DNA of 41,722 bases, from the NCBI GenBank assembly GCA_023417985.1, contig JAEZDV010000041.1, positions 1 to 41,722 of the forward strand. Direction: 5' to 3'. The notes below the pieces were generated by a model that was not told the origin of the DNA, searched no databases, and worked only from the letters and a program-made list of their open reading frames with translations. Source of the stretch: Actinomycetes bacterium. Lineage in GTDB: Bacteria > Actinomycetota > Actinomycetes > Mycobacteriales > Mycobacteriaceae. This document shows positions 1-6,722 of the stretch, in pieces (position 1 is the first letter of the stretch; the number at the start of each line of letters is the position of its first letter). A program made the translations under genes and the position numbers.

Positions 1-68
1 GAGGTAAGCGATCCGTTCCGGTCCCGGGCCGCTGGCCTCCGTCCGGACTTCCCCGATAAGGTCTGTTC

Positions 69-845
69 ATGAGTGGCGTGGGTGGAGTTCTGTTCGACAT
101 CGAGGGCGTGCTCGTCACCTCGTGGAAACCGGTTCCCGGGGCCGCCGACGTGCTGGCCCGGCTGCGGGAGGACGGCGTGACACGCGCGTTCCTCACCAAC
201 ACCACCTCGCGCACGTGCGCCGCTATCGCGCGAAGCCTGACCGATCTGGGAATGCCCGTCGACCCCGAAGAAATAGTCACCGCAGCGTGGCTCACCGCCG
301 AATATGTGCGGCAGACCTATCCGGGACGGCGCTGCTGGATCCTCAACGACGGCGACATCGGGGACGACCTCGAGGGCATCGTGCAGGACGATGCCGACCC
401 GGAGGTGATCGTCCTCGGGGGCGCGGGGCCCCAATACGATCACCGGACGCTCAGCCGCGTGGCGGAACTGATGCTCGACGGGGTGCCGGTCGTCGCGATG
501 CACCGGGCCATGTCCTGGCAGACGGACGACGGGTTGCGTCTCGACACCGGCGCGTACCTCGCCGGCCTCGAGGAACTGACCGGCCGCACAGCGGTGACGG
601 TGGGCAAGCCCTCGATGAGGGGGTTCCTCGTCGCGGCGGACCTGATGGGCGCCGAGCCGGACTCGGTCGTCGTCGTGGGCGACGACCTCGCAGGTGAAGT
701 CGTTCCGGGCCAGCGACTCGGTATGACCGGAGTTCTGGTGCGCACCGGGAAGTTTCGTGAATCCGTTCTCGAACTGTCGGTGGACCTGCCCGACCATGTG
801 ATCGATTCGGTGGCCGATCTGCCCGCCCTCCTCGACACGCTCTGA
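69..845 (+). CDS. HAD superfamily (class IIA, NagD/LHPP-like) hydrolase
   Basis: A 258-residue cytosolic protein of the haloacid dehalogenase superfamily, closest in layout to class IIA phosphatases that carry a large cap between motifs II and III. Motif I is LFDIEGVL with Asp10 as the presumed nucleophile. The usual second Asp, the general acid, is Glu12. Motif II is the TNTT stretch around Thr43-Thr46, motif III is Lys180 in VGKP, and motif IV is Asp205-Asp206 in VVGDD. ATG 69 is the first start with a purine-rich AAGG upstream. The substrate cannot be read from sequence. The Asp-to-Glu change may reduce phosphatase activity or alter specificity. It stands alone, 119 bp before the next gene. 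Confidence 0.9.
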   Translation: MSGVGGVLFDIEGVLVTSWKPVPGAADVLARLREDGVTRAFLTNTTSRTCAAIARSLTDLGMPVDPEEIVTAAWLTAEYVRQTYPGRRCWILNDGDIGDDLEGIVQDDADPEVIVLGGAGPQYDHRTLSRVAELMLDGVPVVAMHRAMSWQTDDGLRLDTGAYLAGLEELTGRTAVTVGKPSMRGFLVAADLMGAEPDSVVVVGDDLAGEVVPGQRLGMTGVLVRTGKFRESVLELSVDLPDHVIDSVADLPALLDTL

Positions 846-964
846 CGACGCCCGTGCCGTGTGACACGGACCCTCGCGCCCGGCTGGTGTGATCGGTACC
901 CTTCCGCCGGGGGATCTGCCCTCACTGTCTCTTGCAGAGGCAATCCAGCGCAGAGGAGTGCTCT

Positions 965-1492
965 TTGTCCATTCGTTCCTTCCGATCCGTTCTCACCGGT
1001 CGCCGCGCCGCGCGCGCCGGCGTGCTCGTCGCTCTCGGCGTCGCGTCGGCGGCGTTCATGGGCGCCGGGACTGCGGCGGCCGCCCCGGTGACGTGCTTGT
1101 CGCCGCCGTCCGACAACCAGATCCTCGTCTCCGAGACGGCGAGCTGCGGCGCGACGGCCGCTCCGGGTGCGTCGGCCCGCGCGTCGGCCACCGACAGTGG
1201 CACCGCGGTGTCGGTCGCGCAGCAAGGTGGCGCTGCGGAGTCCCACGCGACCGGATTCGGAACCGCTCTGAGCGGGGCGGCCGACGGCGGACGCTCGTAC
1301 GCGTACGCGCTCGGCGGCGGCTTGAGTCACTCGTGGGCCCAGGGCCCCGCAGTGACGGTGTCCGTGTCGGGCTGGGGATCGGGCGCGACCGCCGACGCGA
1401 CCGGTGTCACCTGCGTCGGCGCGCAATCCCTCGCTGTCAACACGGCGACCGGCCAGTGGTGTGCGGTGGGGGTCGGTTCCACGCCGCGATAA
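965..1492 (+). CDS. Small secreted protein of unknown function
   Basis: A 175-residue exported protein. A TTG start at 965 is chosen because AGAGGAG lies six bases before it; an in-frame ATG at 932 would add eleven polar residues ahead of the signal peptide and lacks such a site. Residues 1-35 form a typical Sec signal peptide: Arg-rich n-region, hydrophobic core, then a GTAAAAP cleavage region. The mature part is rich in Ala, Gly, Ser and Thr, has few charges, contains a glycine/serine-rich middle that looks repetitive and beta-prone, and has Cys residues near both ends that could pair. It resembles short secreted proteins common in Rhodococcus and Nocardia, but I assign no function. It sits directly before the groEL2 promoter. 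Confidence 0.8.
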   Translation: MSIRSFRSVLTGRRAARAGVLVALGVASAAFMGAGTAAAAPVTCLSPPSDNQILVSETASCGATAAPGASARASATDSGTAVSVAQQGGAAESHATGFGTALSGAADGGRSYAYALGGGLSHSWAQGPAVTVSVSGWGSGATADATGVTCVGAQSLAVNTATGQWCAVGVGSTPR

Positions 1493-1517
1493 AGATTTCG
1501 CGTTTTTCCGCTGCACT

Positions 1518-1546
1518 GTGACGGGGGTGGTGAGTGCCTGTAATCT
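1518..1546 (+). promoter_or_regulatory. Probable vegetative promoter of groEL2
   Basis: GTGACG at 1518-1523 and TAATCT at 1541-1546 are separated by 17 bp and fit a housekeeping sigma -35/-10 pair. Initiation would fall near 1553, inside the first CIRCE element, which suits repression by HrcA. Confidence 0.6.
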
Positions 1547-1571
1547 TGCACTCACCACCCCCGAGTGCTAA
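1545..1571 (+). promoter_or_regulatory. CIRCE operator 1 (HrcA site)
   Basis: Inverted repeat of 9 + N9 + 9. The right arm is the exact consensus GAGTGCTAA (1563-1571) and the left arm CTTGCACTC matches 7 of 9 consensus bases. It overlaps the -10 end and the start point of the groEL2 promoter. HrcA binding to CIRCE is established for actinobacterial groE genes. Confidence 0.85.
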
Positions 1572-1579
1572 GAATGCAC

Positions 1580-1606
1580 TTAGCACTCGCAACACGTGAG
1601 TGCCAG
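1580..1606 (+). promoter_or_regulatory. CIRCE operator 2 (HrcA site)
   Basis: Second CIRCE, eight bases after the first. The left arm TTAGCACTC (1580-1588) is exact and the right arm GAGTGCCAG matches 7 of 9. The perfect inner arms of the two operators also form a 9-bp inverted repeat around an 8-nt loop (1563-1588), so the transcript could fold there. Confidence 0.85.
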
Positions 1607-1711
1607 GTCGGGACGGTGAGGCCGGGAATAAGACACTCCCTGGTCGTCCGTCGCGGGCACTGAACCCGGCCGGCAAGCGTGTCACCCCCATACCCGGAGG
1701 ATCACTTCGCA

Positions 1712-3337
1712 ATGGCCAAGATCATCGCGTTCGACGAAGAGGCTCGTCGCGGCCTCGAACGGGGCCTCAACAGCCTCGCCGACGCAGTCAAGGTGACGTT
1801 GGGCCCCAAGGGTCGCAACGTCGTTCTCGAGAAGAAGTGGGGCGCTCCCACGATCACCAACGATGGTGTGTCCATCGCCAAGGAGATCGAGCTCGAGGAC
1901 CCGTACGAGAAGATCGGCGCCGAGCTGGTCAAGGAAGTCGCCAAGAAGACCGACGACGTTGCGGGTGACGGCACCACCACCGCCACCGTTCTCGCGCAGG
2001 CACTGGTGCGCGAGGGTCTGCGCAACGTTGCAGCCGGTGCGAACCCCCTCGGCCTCAAGCGTGGCATCGAGAAGGCCGTCGAGGCCGTCACTGCCCGCCT
2101 GCTCGACACCGCCAAGGAAGTCGAGACCAAGGAGCAGATCGCTGCTACCGCCGGCATCTCCGCCGGTGACCCCGCGATCGGTGAGCTCATCGCCGAGGCC
2201 ATCGACAAGGTGGGCAAAGAAGGCGTCATCACCGTCGAGGAGTCCAACACCTTCGGCCTGCAGCTCGAGCTGACCGAGGGCATGCGCTTCGACAAGGGCT
2301 ACATCTCCCTCTACTTCGCCACTGACGCCGAGCGTCAGGAAGCGGTCCTCGAGGATCCCTACATCCTGCTCGTCAGCTCCAAGATCTCCACGGTCAAGGA
2401 CCTGCTGCCGCTGCTCGAGAAGGTCATCCAGTCGGGCAAGCCGCTGCTGATCATCGCCGAGGACGTCGAGGGTGAAGCCCTGTCGACGCTCGTGCTGAAC
2501 AAGATCCGCGGCACCTTCAAGTCCGTCGCCGTCAAGGCTCCGGGCTTCGGCGATCGCCGTAAGGCTCAGCTCGCCGACATCGCCATCCTCACCGGTGGCG
2601 AGGTCATCAGCGAAGAGGTCGGCCTCTCCCTCGAGACCGCCGGCGTCGAGCTGCTCGGCCAGGCGCGCAAGGTTGTCGTCACCAAGGACGAGACCACCAT
2701 CGTCGAGGGTGCGGGCGATCCCGACTCCATCGCCGGTCGCGTCAACCAGATCCGCGCCGAGATCGAGGCGTCGGATTCGGATTACGACCGTGAGAAGCTC
2801 CAGGAGCGCCTCGCCAAGCTGGCCGGTGGCGTCGCCGTCATCAAGGCCGGCGCTGCGACCGAGGTCGAGCTCAAGGAGCGCAAGCACCGCATCGAAGATG
2901 CCGTGCGTAACGCCAAGGCAGCCGTCGAAGAGGGCATCGTCGCCGGCGGCGGCGTTGCACTGCTCCAGGCCGCTCCGGCTCTGGACGACCTGAAGCTCGA
3001 GGGTGACGAGGCCACCGGTGCGAACATCGTCCGCGTCGCTCTCGAAGCTCCGCTGAAGCAGATCGCTTTCAACGCCGGCCTCGAGCCCGGTGTGGTGGCC
3101 GAGAAGGTTCGCAACCTGCCCGCGGGTCACGGCCTCAACGCCGCGACCAACGAGTACGGCGACCTGCTTGCTGCCGGCATCAACGACCCGGTCAAGGTCA
3201 CCCGCTCGGCACTGCAGAACGCAGCGTCCATCGCGGCTCTGTTCCTGACCACCGAGGCCGTCGTCGCCGACAAGCCGGAGAAGGCTTCCGCCCCGGCCGG
3301 CGATCCGACCGGCGGCATGGGCGGCATGGACTTCTGA
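1712..3337 (+). CDS. groEL2: Chaperonin GroEL2 (Cpn60.2, Hsp65)
   Basis: A 541-residue 60-kDa chaperonin that folds client proteins in the cytosol with GroES. It starts MAKIIAFDEEARRGLE and includes the ATP-binding TLGPKGRNV and GDGTTTATVLA stretches of the equatorial domain. It ends with the GGMGGMDF tail typical of GroEL2-type actinobacterial paralogues, as opposed to the His-rich tail of GroEL1. ATG 1712 has GGAGG at the right distance; a GTG 33 bases upstream is less likely. No groES is adjacent, as is normal for groEL2. Two CIRCE operators upstream indicate HrcA heat-shock control. In Corynebacterium and here, genes for small envelope peptides lie downstream. Confidence 0.99.
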   Translation: MAKIIAFDEEARRGLERGLNSLADAVKVTLGPKGRNVVLEKKWGAPTITNDGVSIAKEIELEDPYEKIGAELVKEVAKKTDDVAGDGTTTATVLAQALVREGLRNVAAGANPLGLKRGIEKAVEAVTARLLDTAKEVETKEQIAATAGISAGDPAIGELIAEAIDKVGKEGVITVEESNTFGLQLELTEGMRFDKGYISLYFATDAERQEAVLEDPYILLVSSKISTVKDLLPLLEKVIQSGKPLLIIAEDVEGEALSTLVLNKIRGTFKSVAVKAPGFGDRRKAQLADIAILTGGEVISEEVGLSLETAGVELLGQARKVVVTKDETTIVEGAGDPDSIAGRVNQIRAEIEASDSDYDREKLQERLAKLAGGVAVIKAGAATEVELKERKHRIEDAVRNAKAAVEEGIVAGGGVALLQAAPALDDLKLEGDEATGANIVRVALEAPLKQIAFNAGLEPGVVAEKVRNLPAGHGLNAATNEYGDLLAAGINDPVKVTRSALQNAASIAALFLTTEAVVADKPEKASAPAGDPTGGMGGMDF

Positions 3338-3370
3338 TCCAGCCCCCGGCATACGCCGGGTAGTCCTCTG

Positions 3371-3406
3371 CGAGGCCCGATCCCGCTCCGGTGGGGTCGG
3401 GCCTCG
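3371..3406 (+). terminator. Terminator of groEL2
   Basis: A 14-bp stem, CGAGGCCCGATCCC (3371-3384) with 3393-3406, contains one G-T wobble and a loop of eight bases. It lies 34 bp after the groEL2 stop. A smaller CCCGGC-atac-GCCGGG hairpin (3345-3360) precedes it. No strong T-run follows, as is common in actinobacteria. Confidence 0.7.
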
Positions 3407-3801
3407 TCGTGTGCCCGGGTCCGGGCGCCGAGACGGATCCGAGTCTCCCGAACAGTTGAACTTCCCGGCGGGACGTCGCCGGTGAGATCACCGCATGCCT
3501 CTCGTGCGACGAATCGAAGCTGCCCGGCGGTGAGCTGAACGATCCGTACCTCCATGCCGCGTCCTCCGGATCCCGACAGAAAGATATTCCGCAGGAACCC
3601 ATTCGTGCGGTCACCGGGAAGACGAATCGCGCACCCCGTGGCCGATGATCGCTCGCGCTGGGAAATGTGACCCCCGCTCGATGCCCTTGTCCTTCCGTTC
3701 CGCCGGACGTGGCGGTCCGTGGCGTCGTGGCCCGAACGCGTGCCCAAGGATGCGATGCACGATTCCAGGTGTCCAGTTCGTTCCCGTTGTGGGGTCTATG
3801 C
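3407..3801. other. Intergenic stretch without a supported gene
   Basis: About 400 bp between the groEL2 terminator and the regulatory element before the first mycolyltransferase. Open frames exist on both strands, but none shows a recognisable protein. A minus-strand frame starting near 3556 has GGAGGAC ahead of its ATG, but it runs back through the terminator into groEL2. I see no RNA gene or repeat. Confidence 0.5.
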
Positions 3802-3835
3802 TGTATCAATTGACAGGGCCCCGGACCGTTCGGGG
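3802..3835 (+). promoter_or_regulatory. Conserved 34-nt element upstream of mycolyltransferase 1
   Basis: TGTATCAATTGA (3802-3813), then five unconserved bases, then a 7-bp stem-loop CCCCGGA-ccg-TTCGGGG (3819-3835) with one G-T pair. The same arrangement occurs at 5121-5154 before the second mycolyltransferase, at nearly the same distance from the start codon (88 and 91 bp). The 12-mer contains the palindrome TCAATTGA. It could be an operator, part of a promoter, or a leader structure. Confidence 0.6.
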
Positions 3836-3889
3836 TGGTAACCCAGCGCCGCCGCTTGCGCTGACGAAGGCATACGGGAGGTCGGTCGA

Positions 3890-4891
3890 GTGATCTCGGC
3901 GTTTTTCCGGCGAGTAGTCGCCACTGTGGGCATAGGGGTGTTGGTTCTCCTCGGATCGCCGAATATTTCCTCTGCCGAACCTGTTTCGCATCTGTCGTCC
4001 ATCGAGGTCAAGAACGATCGCGTCCTGGTGGCTCATGTGTATTCCGCGGCGATGGATCGTGTCGTGCCGCTGCGCGTGTACAGGCCGGCGGACACGAGCG
4101 AGCCGAGCCCGACACTGTACCTGCTGAACGGTGCCAGTGGTGGCGAGGGTGTCGCGACCTGGGATGCGCGGACGGACTTGGACGAGTTCTTCGCCGAGAA
4201 GAACGTCAATGTCGTCACTCCGCTGGACGGATCGTTCAGTTACTACACCGATTGGATTCGGGACGATCCTGTTCTGGGCCGGAACAAGTGGACGACGTTC
4301 CTCACTCGTGAGCTGCCGCCGATCATCGATGCGGAGTTCGGTACCACCGGCGTGAACGCGATCGCGGGGTTGTCGATGTCGGGGACGTCGGTTCTGAGTC
4401 TCGCGATTGCGAAGCCGACGCTGTACAAGGCGGTGGGTGCTTACAGTGGTTGTGCCGAGACGAGTTCCGAAATCGGGCAACTCTATGTCCGCACCGTGGT
4501 CGAAACTCGCGGAGAAGCGAACGCGGAGAACATGTGGGGCCCGTTCGACGGTCCGGGTTGGGTCGAGAACGATCCCTTTGTCAACGCCGAGAAGTTGCGT
4601 GGCATCGATCTGTACATCTCGTCGGCTACCGGGCTACCGGGTAAGCATGATCATCTCGGCGCTACCGGGGTCGGCGATGATGCAAGCGTGCTGGCGAATC
4701 AGGTGGTTGTCGGCGGCGTGATCGAGTCTGCGGTCGACAGCTGCACCCGCCGCTTGGCTGAGCGTCTGGAGGAGCTGGAGATTCCCGCTGTGTTCGAGTT
4801 CCGGCCTGCGGGCACGCATTCGTGGGGCTACTGGGAGGACGATCTGCACCAGTCGTGGCCCATGTTTGCGGAGGCTCTCGAGGTGCGCTGA
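3890..4891 (+). CDS. Mycolyltransferase 1 (antigen 85 / Cmt family esterase)
   Basis: A 333-residue exported alpha/beta-hydrolase that transfers mycolic acids from trehalose monomycolate to trehalose, arabinogalactan or proteins in the outer envelope. GTG 3890 is preceded by GGGAGG. Residues 1-29 are a signal peptide ending near ISSA. The nucleophile is Ser162 in the GLSMSG elbow and the catalytic His is His310 in GTHSWGYW, both hallmarks of antigen 85 relatives. SFSYYTDW (115-122) matches the substrate-pocket strand of this family. Cys188 and Cys285 could form a disulfide. The acid member of the triad is not assigned. It is followed by a strong hairpin, so it is probably transcribed separately from its tandem copy. 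Which substrate it serves (trehalose, arabinogalactan or protein) cannot be told. Confidence 0.95.
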   Translation: MISAFFRRVVATVGIGVLVLLGSPNISSAEPVSHLSSIEVKNDRVLVAHVYSAAMDRVVPLRVYRPADTSEPSPTLYLLNGASGGEGVATWDARTDLDEFFAEKNVNVVTPLDGSFSYYTDWIRDDPVLGRNKWTTFLTRELPPIIDAEFGTTGVNAIAGLSMSGTSVLSLAIAKPTLYKAVGAYSGCAETSSEIGQLYVRTVVETRGEANAENMWGPFDGPGWVENDPFVNAEKLRGIDLYISSATGLPGKHDHLGATGVGDDASVLANQVVVGGVIESAVDSCTRRLAERLEELEIPAVFEFRPAGTHSWGYWEDDLHQSWPMFAEALEVR

Positions 4892-4923
4892 GCGGACCAC
4901 CGACCTGGTGCGTTCACTTCCGG

Positions 4924-4954
4924 ACCGGCCATCACCTTCACGGTGATGGCCGGT
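4924..4954 (+). terminator. Terminator after mycolyltransferase 1
   Basis: A perfect 13-bp stem, ACCGGCCATCACC (4924-4936) with 4942-4954, and a 5-nt loop TTCAC, 33 bp after the stop codon, followed by a T-containing tract. Apart from this hairpin and the repeated element at 5121-5154, the 320-bp gap to the next gene holds nothing I can identify. Confidence 0.75.
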
Positions 4955-5120
4955 TCGTTGTATTCCGCCGGCTTGCGGTAGCGGAATCGGGGACCTGTCG
5001 GTGTCGTCGCTGTCCGAGGGAACGACCGAGTGTCCGCTGTGACCGCAGGCCAGGTGCGAGCCAAGAAAACTGGGGTTTTCCACCGGAATGTCCGATTCGC
5101 ACCATTCACCCCTCTTGTGG

Positions 5121-5154
5121 TGTATCAATTGATGCGACTCCGGACTATCCGGGG
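5121..5154 (+). promoter_or_regulatory. Conserved 34-nt element upstream of mycolyltransferase 2
   Basis: TGTATCAATTGA (5121-5132), five unconserved bases, then the stem-loop CTCCGGA-cta-TCCGGGG (5138-5154), also 7 bp with one G-T pair. The loop, the linker and two stem positions differ from the copy at 3802-3835 while pairing is kept. This suggests that the structure, and not only the sequence, is maintained. Confidence 0.6.
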
Positions 5155-5211
5155 CACGTCGGGAATCCGGCGTGGACGCGTGCGTCGGTGAACATCAGGA
5201 GGGTCTGTCGA

Positions 5212-6213
5212 GTGATCTCGGCGTTGTTCCAGCGGATGGTTGCGGCGGTGGGAATAGGGGCGGCGGTTCTCGTCGGGCTCCCGAACATTGCTTCCGCACA
5301 GTCTGCTTCGCATCTTTCCCGCATCGATGTCGAGAGCGATCGAGTAGTCGTGGCCCACGTCTACTCCGCGGCGATGGATCGTGTCGTGGCGCTGCGGGTG
5401 CGGACGCCGGCCGACACGAGTCGACCGAGTCCCACGCTCTACCTTCTGAACGGTGCCAGCGGTGGGCAAGGAGTTGCCACCTGGGACGCACAGACGGACA
5501 TCGACGAGTTCTTCGCCGACAAGAACGTCAACGTCGTCACTCCTCTGGACGGATCGTTCAGTTACTACACCGACTGGATCCGGGACGATCCTGCTCTGGG
5601 CCGGAACAAATGGACGACATTCCTCACCCGCGAACTCCCACCGATCATCGACGCAACCTTCGGCACGACCGGGGTCAACGCGATCGCCGGGTTGTCCATG
5701 TCCGGCACCTCGGTTCTGGGACTGGCCATCGCGCAACCCGGGTTGTATCGGGCGGTGGGCGCCTACAGTGGTTGTGCTGAAACGAGTTCCGAACTGGGAC
5801 AGCTCTATGTCCGGACCGTGGTCGAGAGTCGCGGGGAAGCGGATGCGGAGAACATGTGGGGTCCGTTCGACGGTCCGGGTTGGGTCGAGAACGATCCTTA
5901 TGTCAACGCGGAGAAGTTGCGTGGCATCGATCTGTACATCTCGTCGGCTACAGGGCTGCCGGGCAGGCACGAGCATCTCGCCGCCCGTTCTGTGAACAAC
6001 GATCCCGCTCTGTTGCTGAACCAGGTAGTGGTGGGTGGCGTGATCGAAGCCGCGGTCGACGACTGCACCCGTCGTCTCGCTGCGCGACTCGCAGAGTTGG
6101 AGATCCCCGCTGTGTTCGAGTTCCGCCCGGCGGGAACACATTCGTGGGGTTACTGGGAGGACGATCTGCACAACTCGTGGCCCATGCTGGCCAGGGCTGT
6201 CGGAGCGCGCTGA
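5212..6213 (+). CDS. Mycolyltransferase 2 (antigen 85 / Cmt family esterase)
   Basis: A tandem paralogue of the preceding gene, also exactly 333 residues and alignable without gaps, with long identical stretches in the catalytic half. GTG 5212 follows CAGGAGGG; the open frame continues upstream for 130 codons, but that part has no coding character and would precede the signal peptide. The signal peptide ends near IASA. Ser162 in GLSMSG, the SFSYYTDW strand and the His in GTHSWGYW are all conserved. Differences concentrate in the signal peptide, residues 60-70 and the region around 255-265. It lies about 220 bp upstream of two tiny peptide genes, which makes protein mycoloylation an attractive but unproven role. 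Confidence 0.95.
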   Translation: MISALFQRMVAAVGIGAAVLVGLPNIASAQSASHLSRIDVESDRVVVAHVYSAAMDRVVALRVRTPADTSRPSPTLYLLNGASGGQGVATWDAQTDIDEFFADKNVNVVTPLDGSFSYYTDWIRDDPALGRNKWTTFLTRELPPIIDATFGTTGVNAIAGLSMSGTSVLGLAIAQPGLYRAVGAYSGCAETSSELGQLYVRTVVESRGEADAENMWGPFDGPGWVENDPYVNAEKLRGIDLYISSATGLPGRHEHLAARSVNNDPALLLNQVVVGGVIEAAVDDCTRRLAARLAELEIPAVFEFRPAGTHSWGYWEDDLHNSWPMLARAVGAR

Positions 6214-6273
6214 GTCGTACGGATCGATCTGGGGCGCTCGGTCGGTCGACGCACCCCGGTTACTGCTGTCCTG

Positions 6274-6286
6274 TTGGGTCACAACA
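6274..6286 (+). repeat. Imperfect 13-nt direct repeat, copy 1
   Basis: TTGGGTCACAACA matches 12 of 13 bases of the copy at 6390-6402. The two copies flank the promoter at 6329-6357, 116 bp apart, a layout consistent with a looping regulator. Confidence 0.4.
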
Positions 6287-6328
6287 AATTTCATAGATGG
6301 CAAGCTCGAGAATCCGCTCTACAGGCTA

Positions 6329-6357
6329 TTGACGCTTTTCGCGTCGCGACGTAGTGT
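6329..6357 (+). promoter_or_regulatory. Promoter of the small-peptide genes
   Basis: TTGACG (6329-6334), a 17-bp spacer and TAGTGT (6352-6357) make a near-consensus housekeeping promoter. The spacer contains a 10-bp palindrome CGTCGCGACG (6342-6351). Initiation near 6364 would leave a leader of about 68 nt before the first tiny ORF. Confidence 0.65.
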
Positions 6358-6389
6358 TACCTGCGACACATCTTCGGGCCCGAAATGCA

Positions 6390-6402
6390 TTGTGTCACAA
6401 CA
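6390..6402 (+). repeat. Imperfect 13-nt direct repeat, copy 2 (contains palindrome)
   Basis: TTGTGTCACAACA; its first 11 bases are a perfect palindrome TTGTG-T-CACAA. It falls in the predicted leader, 30 bp before the first tiny ORF, so a bound protein could block elongation or initiation. Confidence 0.4.
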
Positions 6403-6431
6403 GGTCCCAGTAAAAATCACCAGGAGGACAC

Positions 6432-6509
6432 ATGGGCAGCACCACGATCACCGAGATCGTCACCTTCATTTTCTCCCTGCTCAACCAGAGCCAGCAGTTC
6501 TTCAGCTGA
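6432..6509 (+). CDS. Tiny peptide 1 (25 aa), candidate PorA/PorH-like envelope peptide
   Basis: A 25-codon ORF too short for normal gene calling. It has AGGAGGA seven bases before ATG 6432 and a near-consensus promoter upstream. The peptide begins MGSTTITEIV, has a hydrophobic helix-like middle (roughly residues 6-17), and ends QSQQFFS. It has no signal peptide. This matches the general character of corynebacterial PorH and PorA: very short, without signal sequence, amphipathic helical, encoded downstream of groEL2, and O-mycoloylated on Ser. The terminal Ser25 or nearby Ser could be modified. A second tiny ORF follows 107 bp later with the same MGS start. Function is inferred only from size, context and pattern; sequence identity to PorA/PorH is not evident. 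Confidence 0.6.
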   Translation: MGSTTITEIVTFIFSLLNQSQQFFS

Positions 6510-6616
6510 TCGCAGGCTCCACCAGATCGTCGGCTTCATCAGATCGTCGCTGTACCCGTTCGTGCTGTATCCGACGCTCGGAGGCGTGAGGTCTCCGGCA
6601 GAAACCTGGAGGAACA

Positions 6617-6709
6617 ATGGGTAGCATCCCCAACGGCTTGGAAGTCATCAGCCAGCTCGTCCAGCTGCTGCTGTTCATCGGACCGGAGCTGCTCACCGGT
6701 TCGCTGTAA
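6617..6709 (+). CDS. Tiny peptide 2 (30 aa), candidate PorA/PorH-like envelope peptide
   Basis: A 30-codon ORF with GGAGG close before ATG 6617. The peptide begins MGSIPNGLEV, continues with a Leu/Val/Ile-rich helix with two Gln and one Ser on one face (about residues 9-21), and ends ELLTGSL, with Ser29 as the penultimate residue. From memory, corynebacterial PorH is mycoloylated at its penultimate serine, so the position is suggestive. It shares the MGS start and hydrophobic-amphipathic character with tiny peptide 1 and is probably co-transcribed with it, since no terminator separates them and a hairpin follows. Two partner peptides encoded together recall the hetero-oligomeric PorA-PorH channel. 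An alternative is a small membrane-regulatory peptide pair. Confidence 0.6.
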   Translation: MGSIPNGLEVISQLVQLLLFIGPELLTGSL

Positions 6710-6722
6710 CACGTAGAGCATC

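Noticed and set aside
1682..3352. 556-codon minus-strand frame opposite groEL2
   Set aside because: Mirror frame of a strongly biased gene; Leu/Asp/Gly-rich translation without any domain.
3340..3556. Minus-strand frame from an ATG near 3556 with GGAGGAC upstream
   Set aside because: It would read through the groEL2 terminator and into the groEL2 coding end without a stop, and codon third positions are less GC-rich than in real genes here. Comparative data could revive it.
3810..3843. TTGACA at 3810-3815 as -35 of the first mycolyltransferase promoter
   Set aside because: No matching -10 at 16-19 bp, and the second copy has TTGATG with no -10 either; the conserved feature is the stem-loop, so I list it as an element and not as a promoter.
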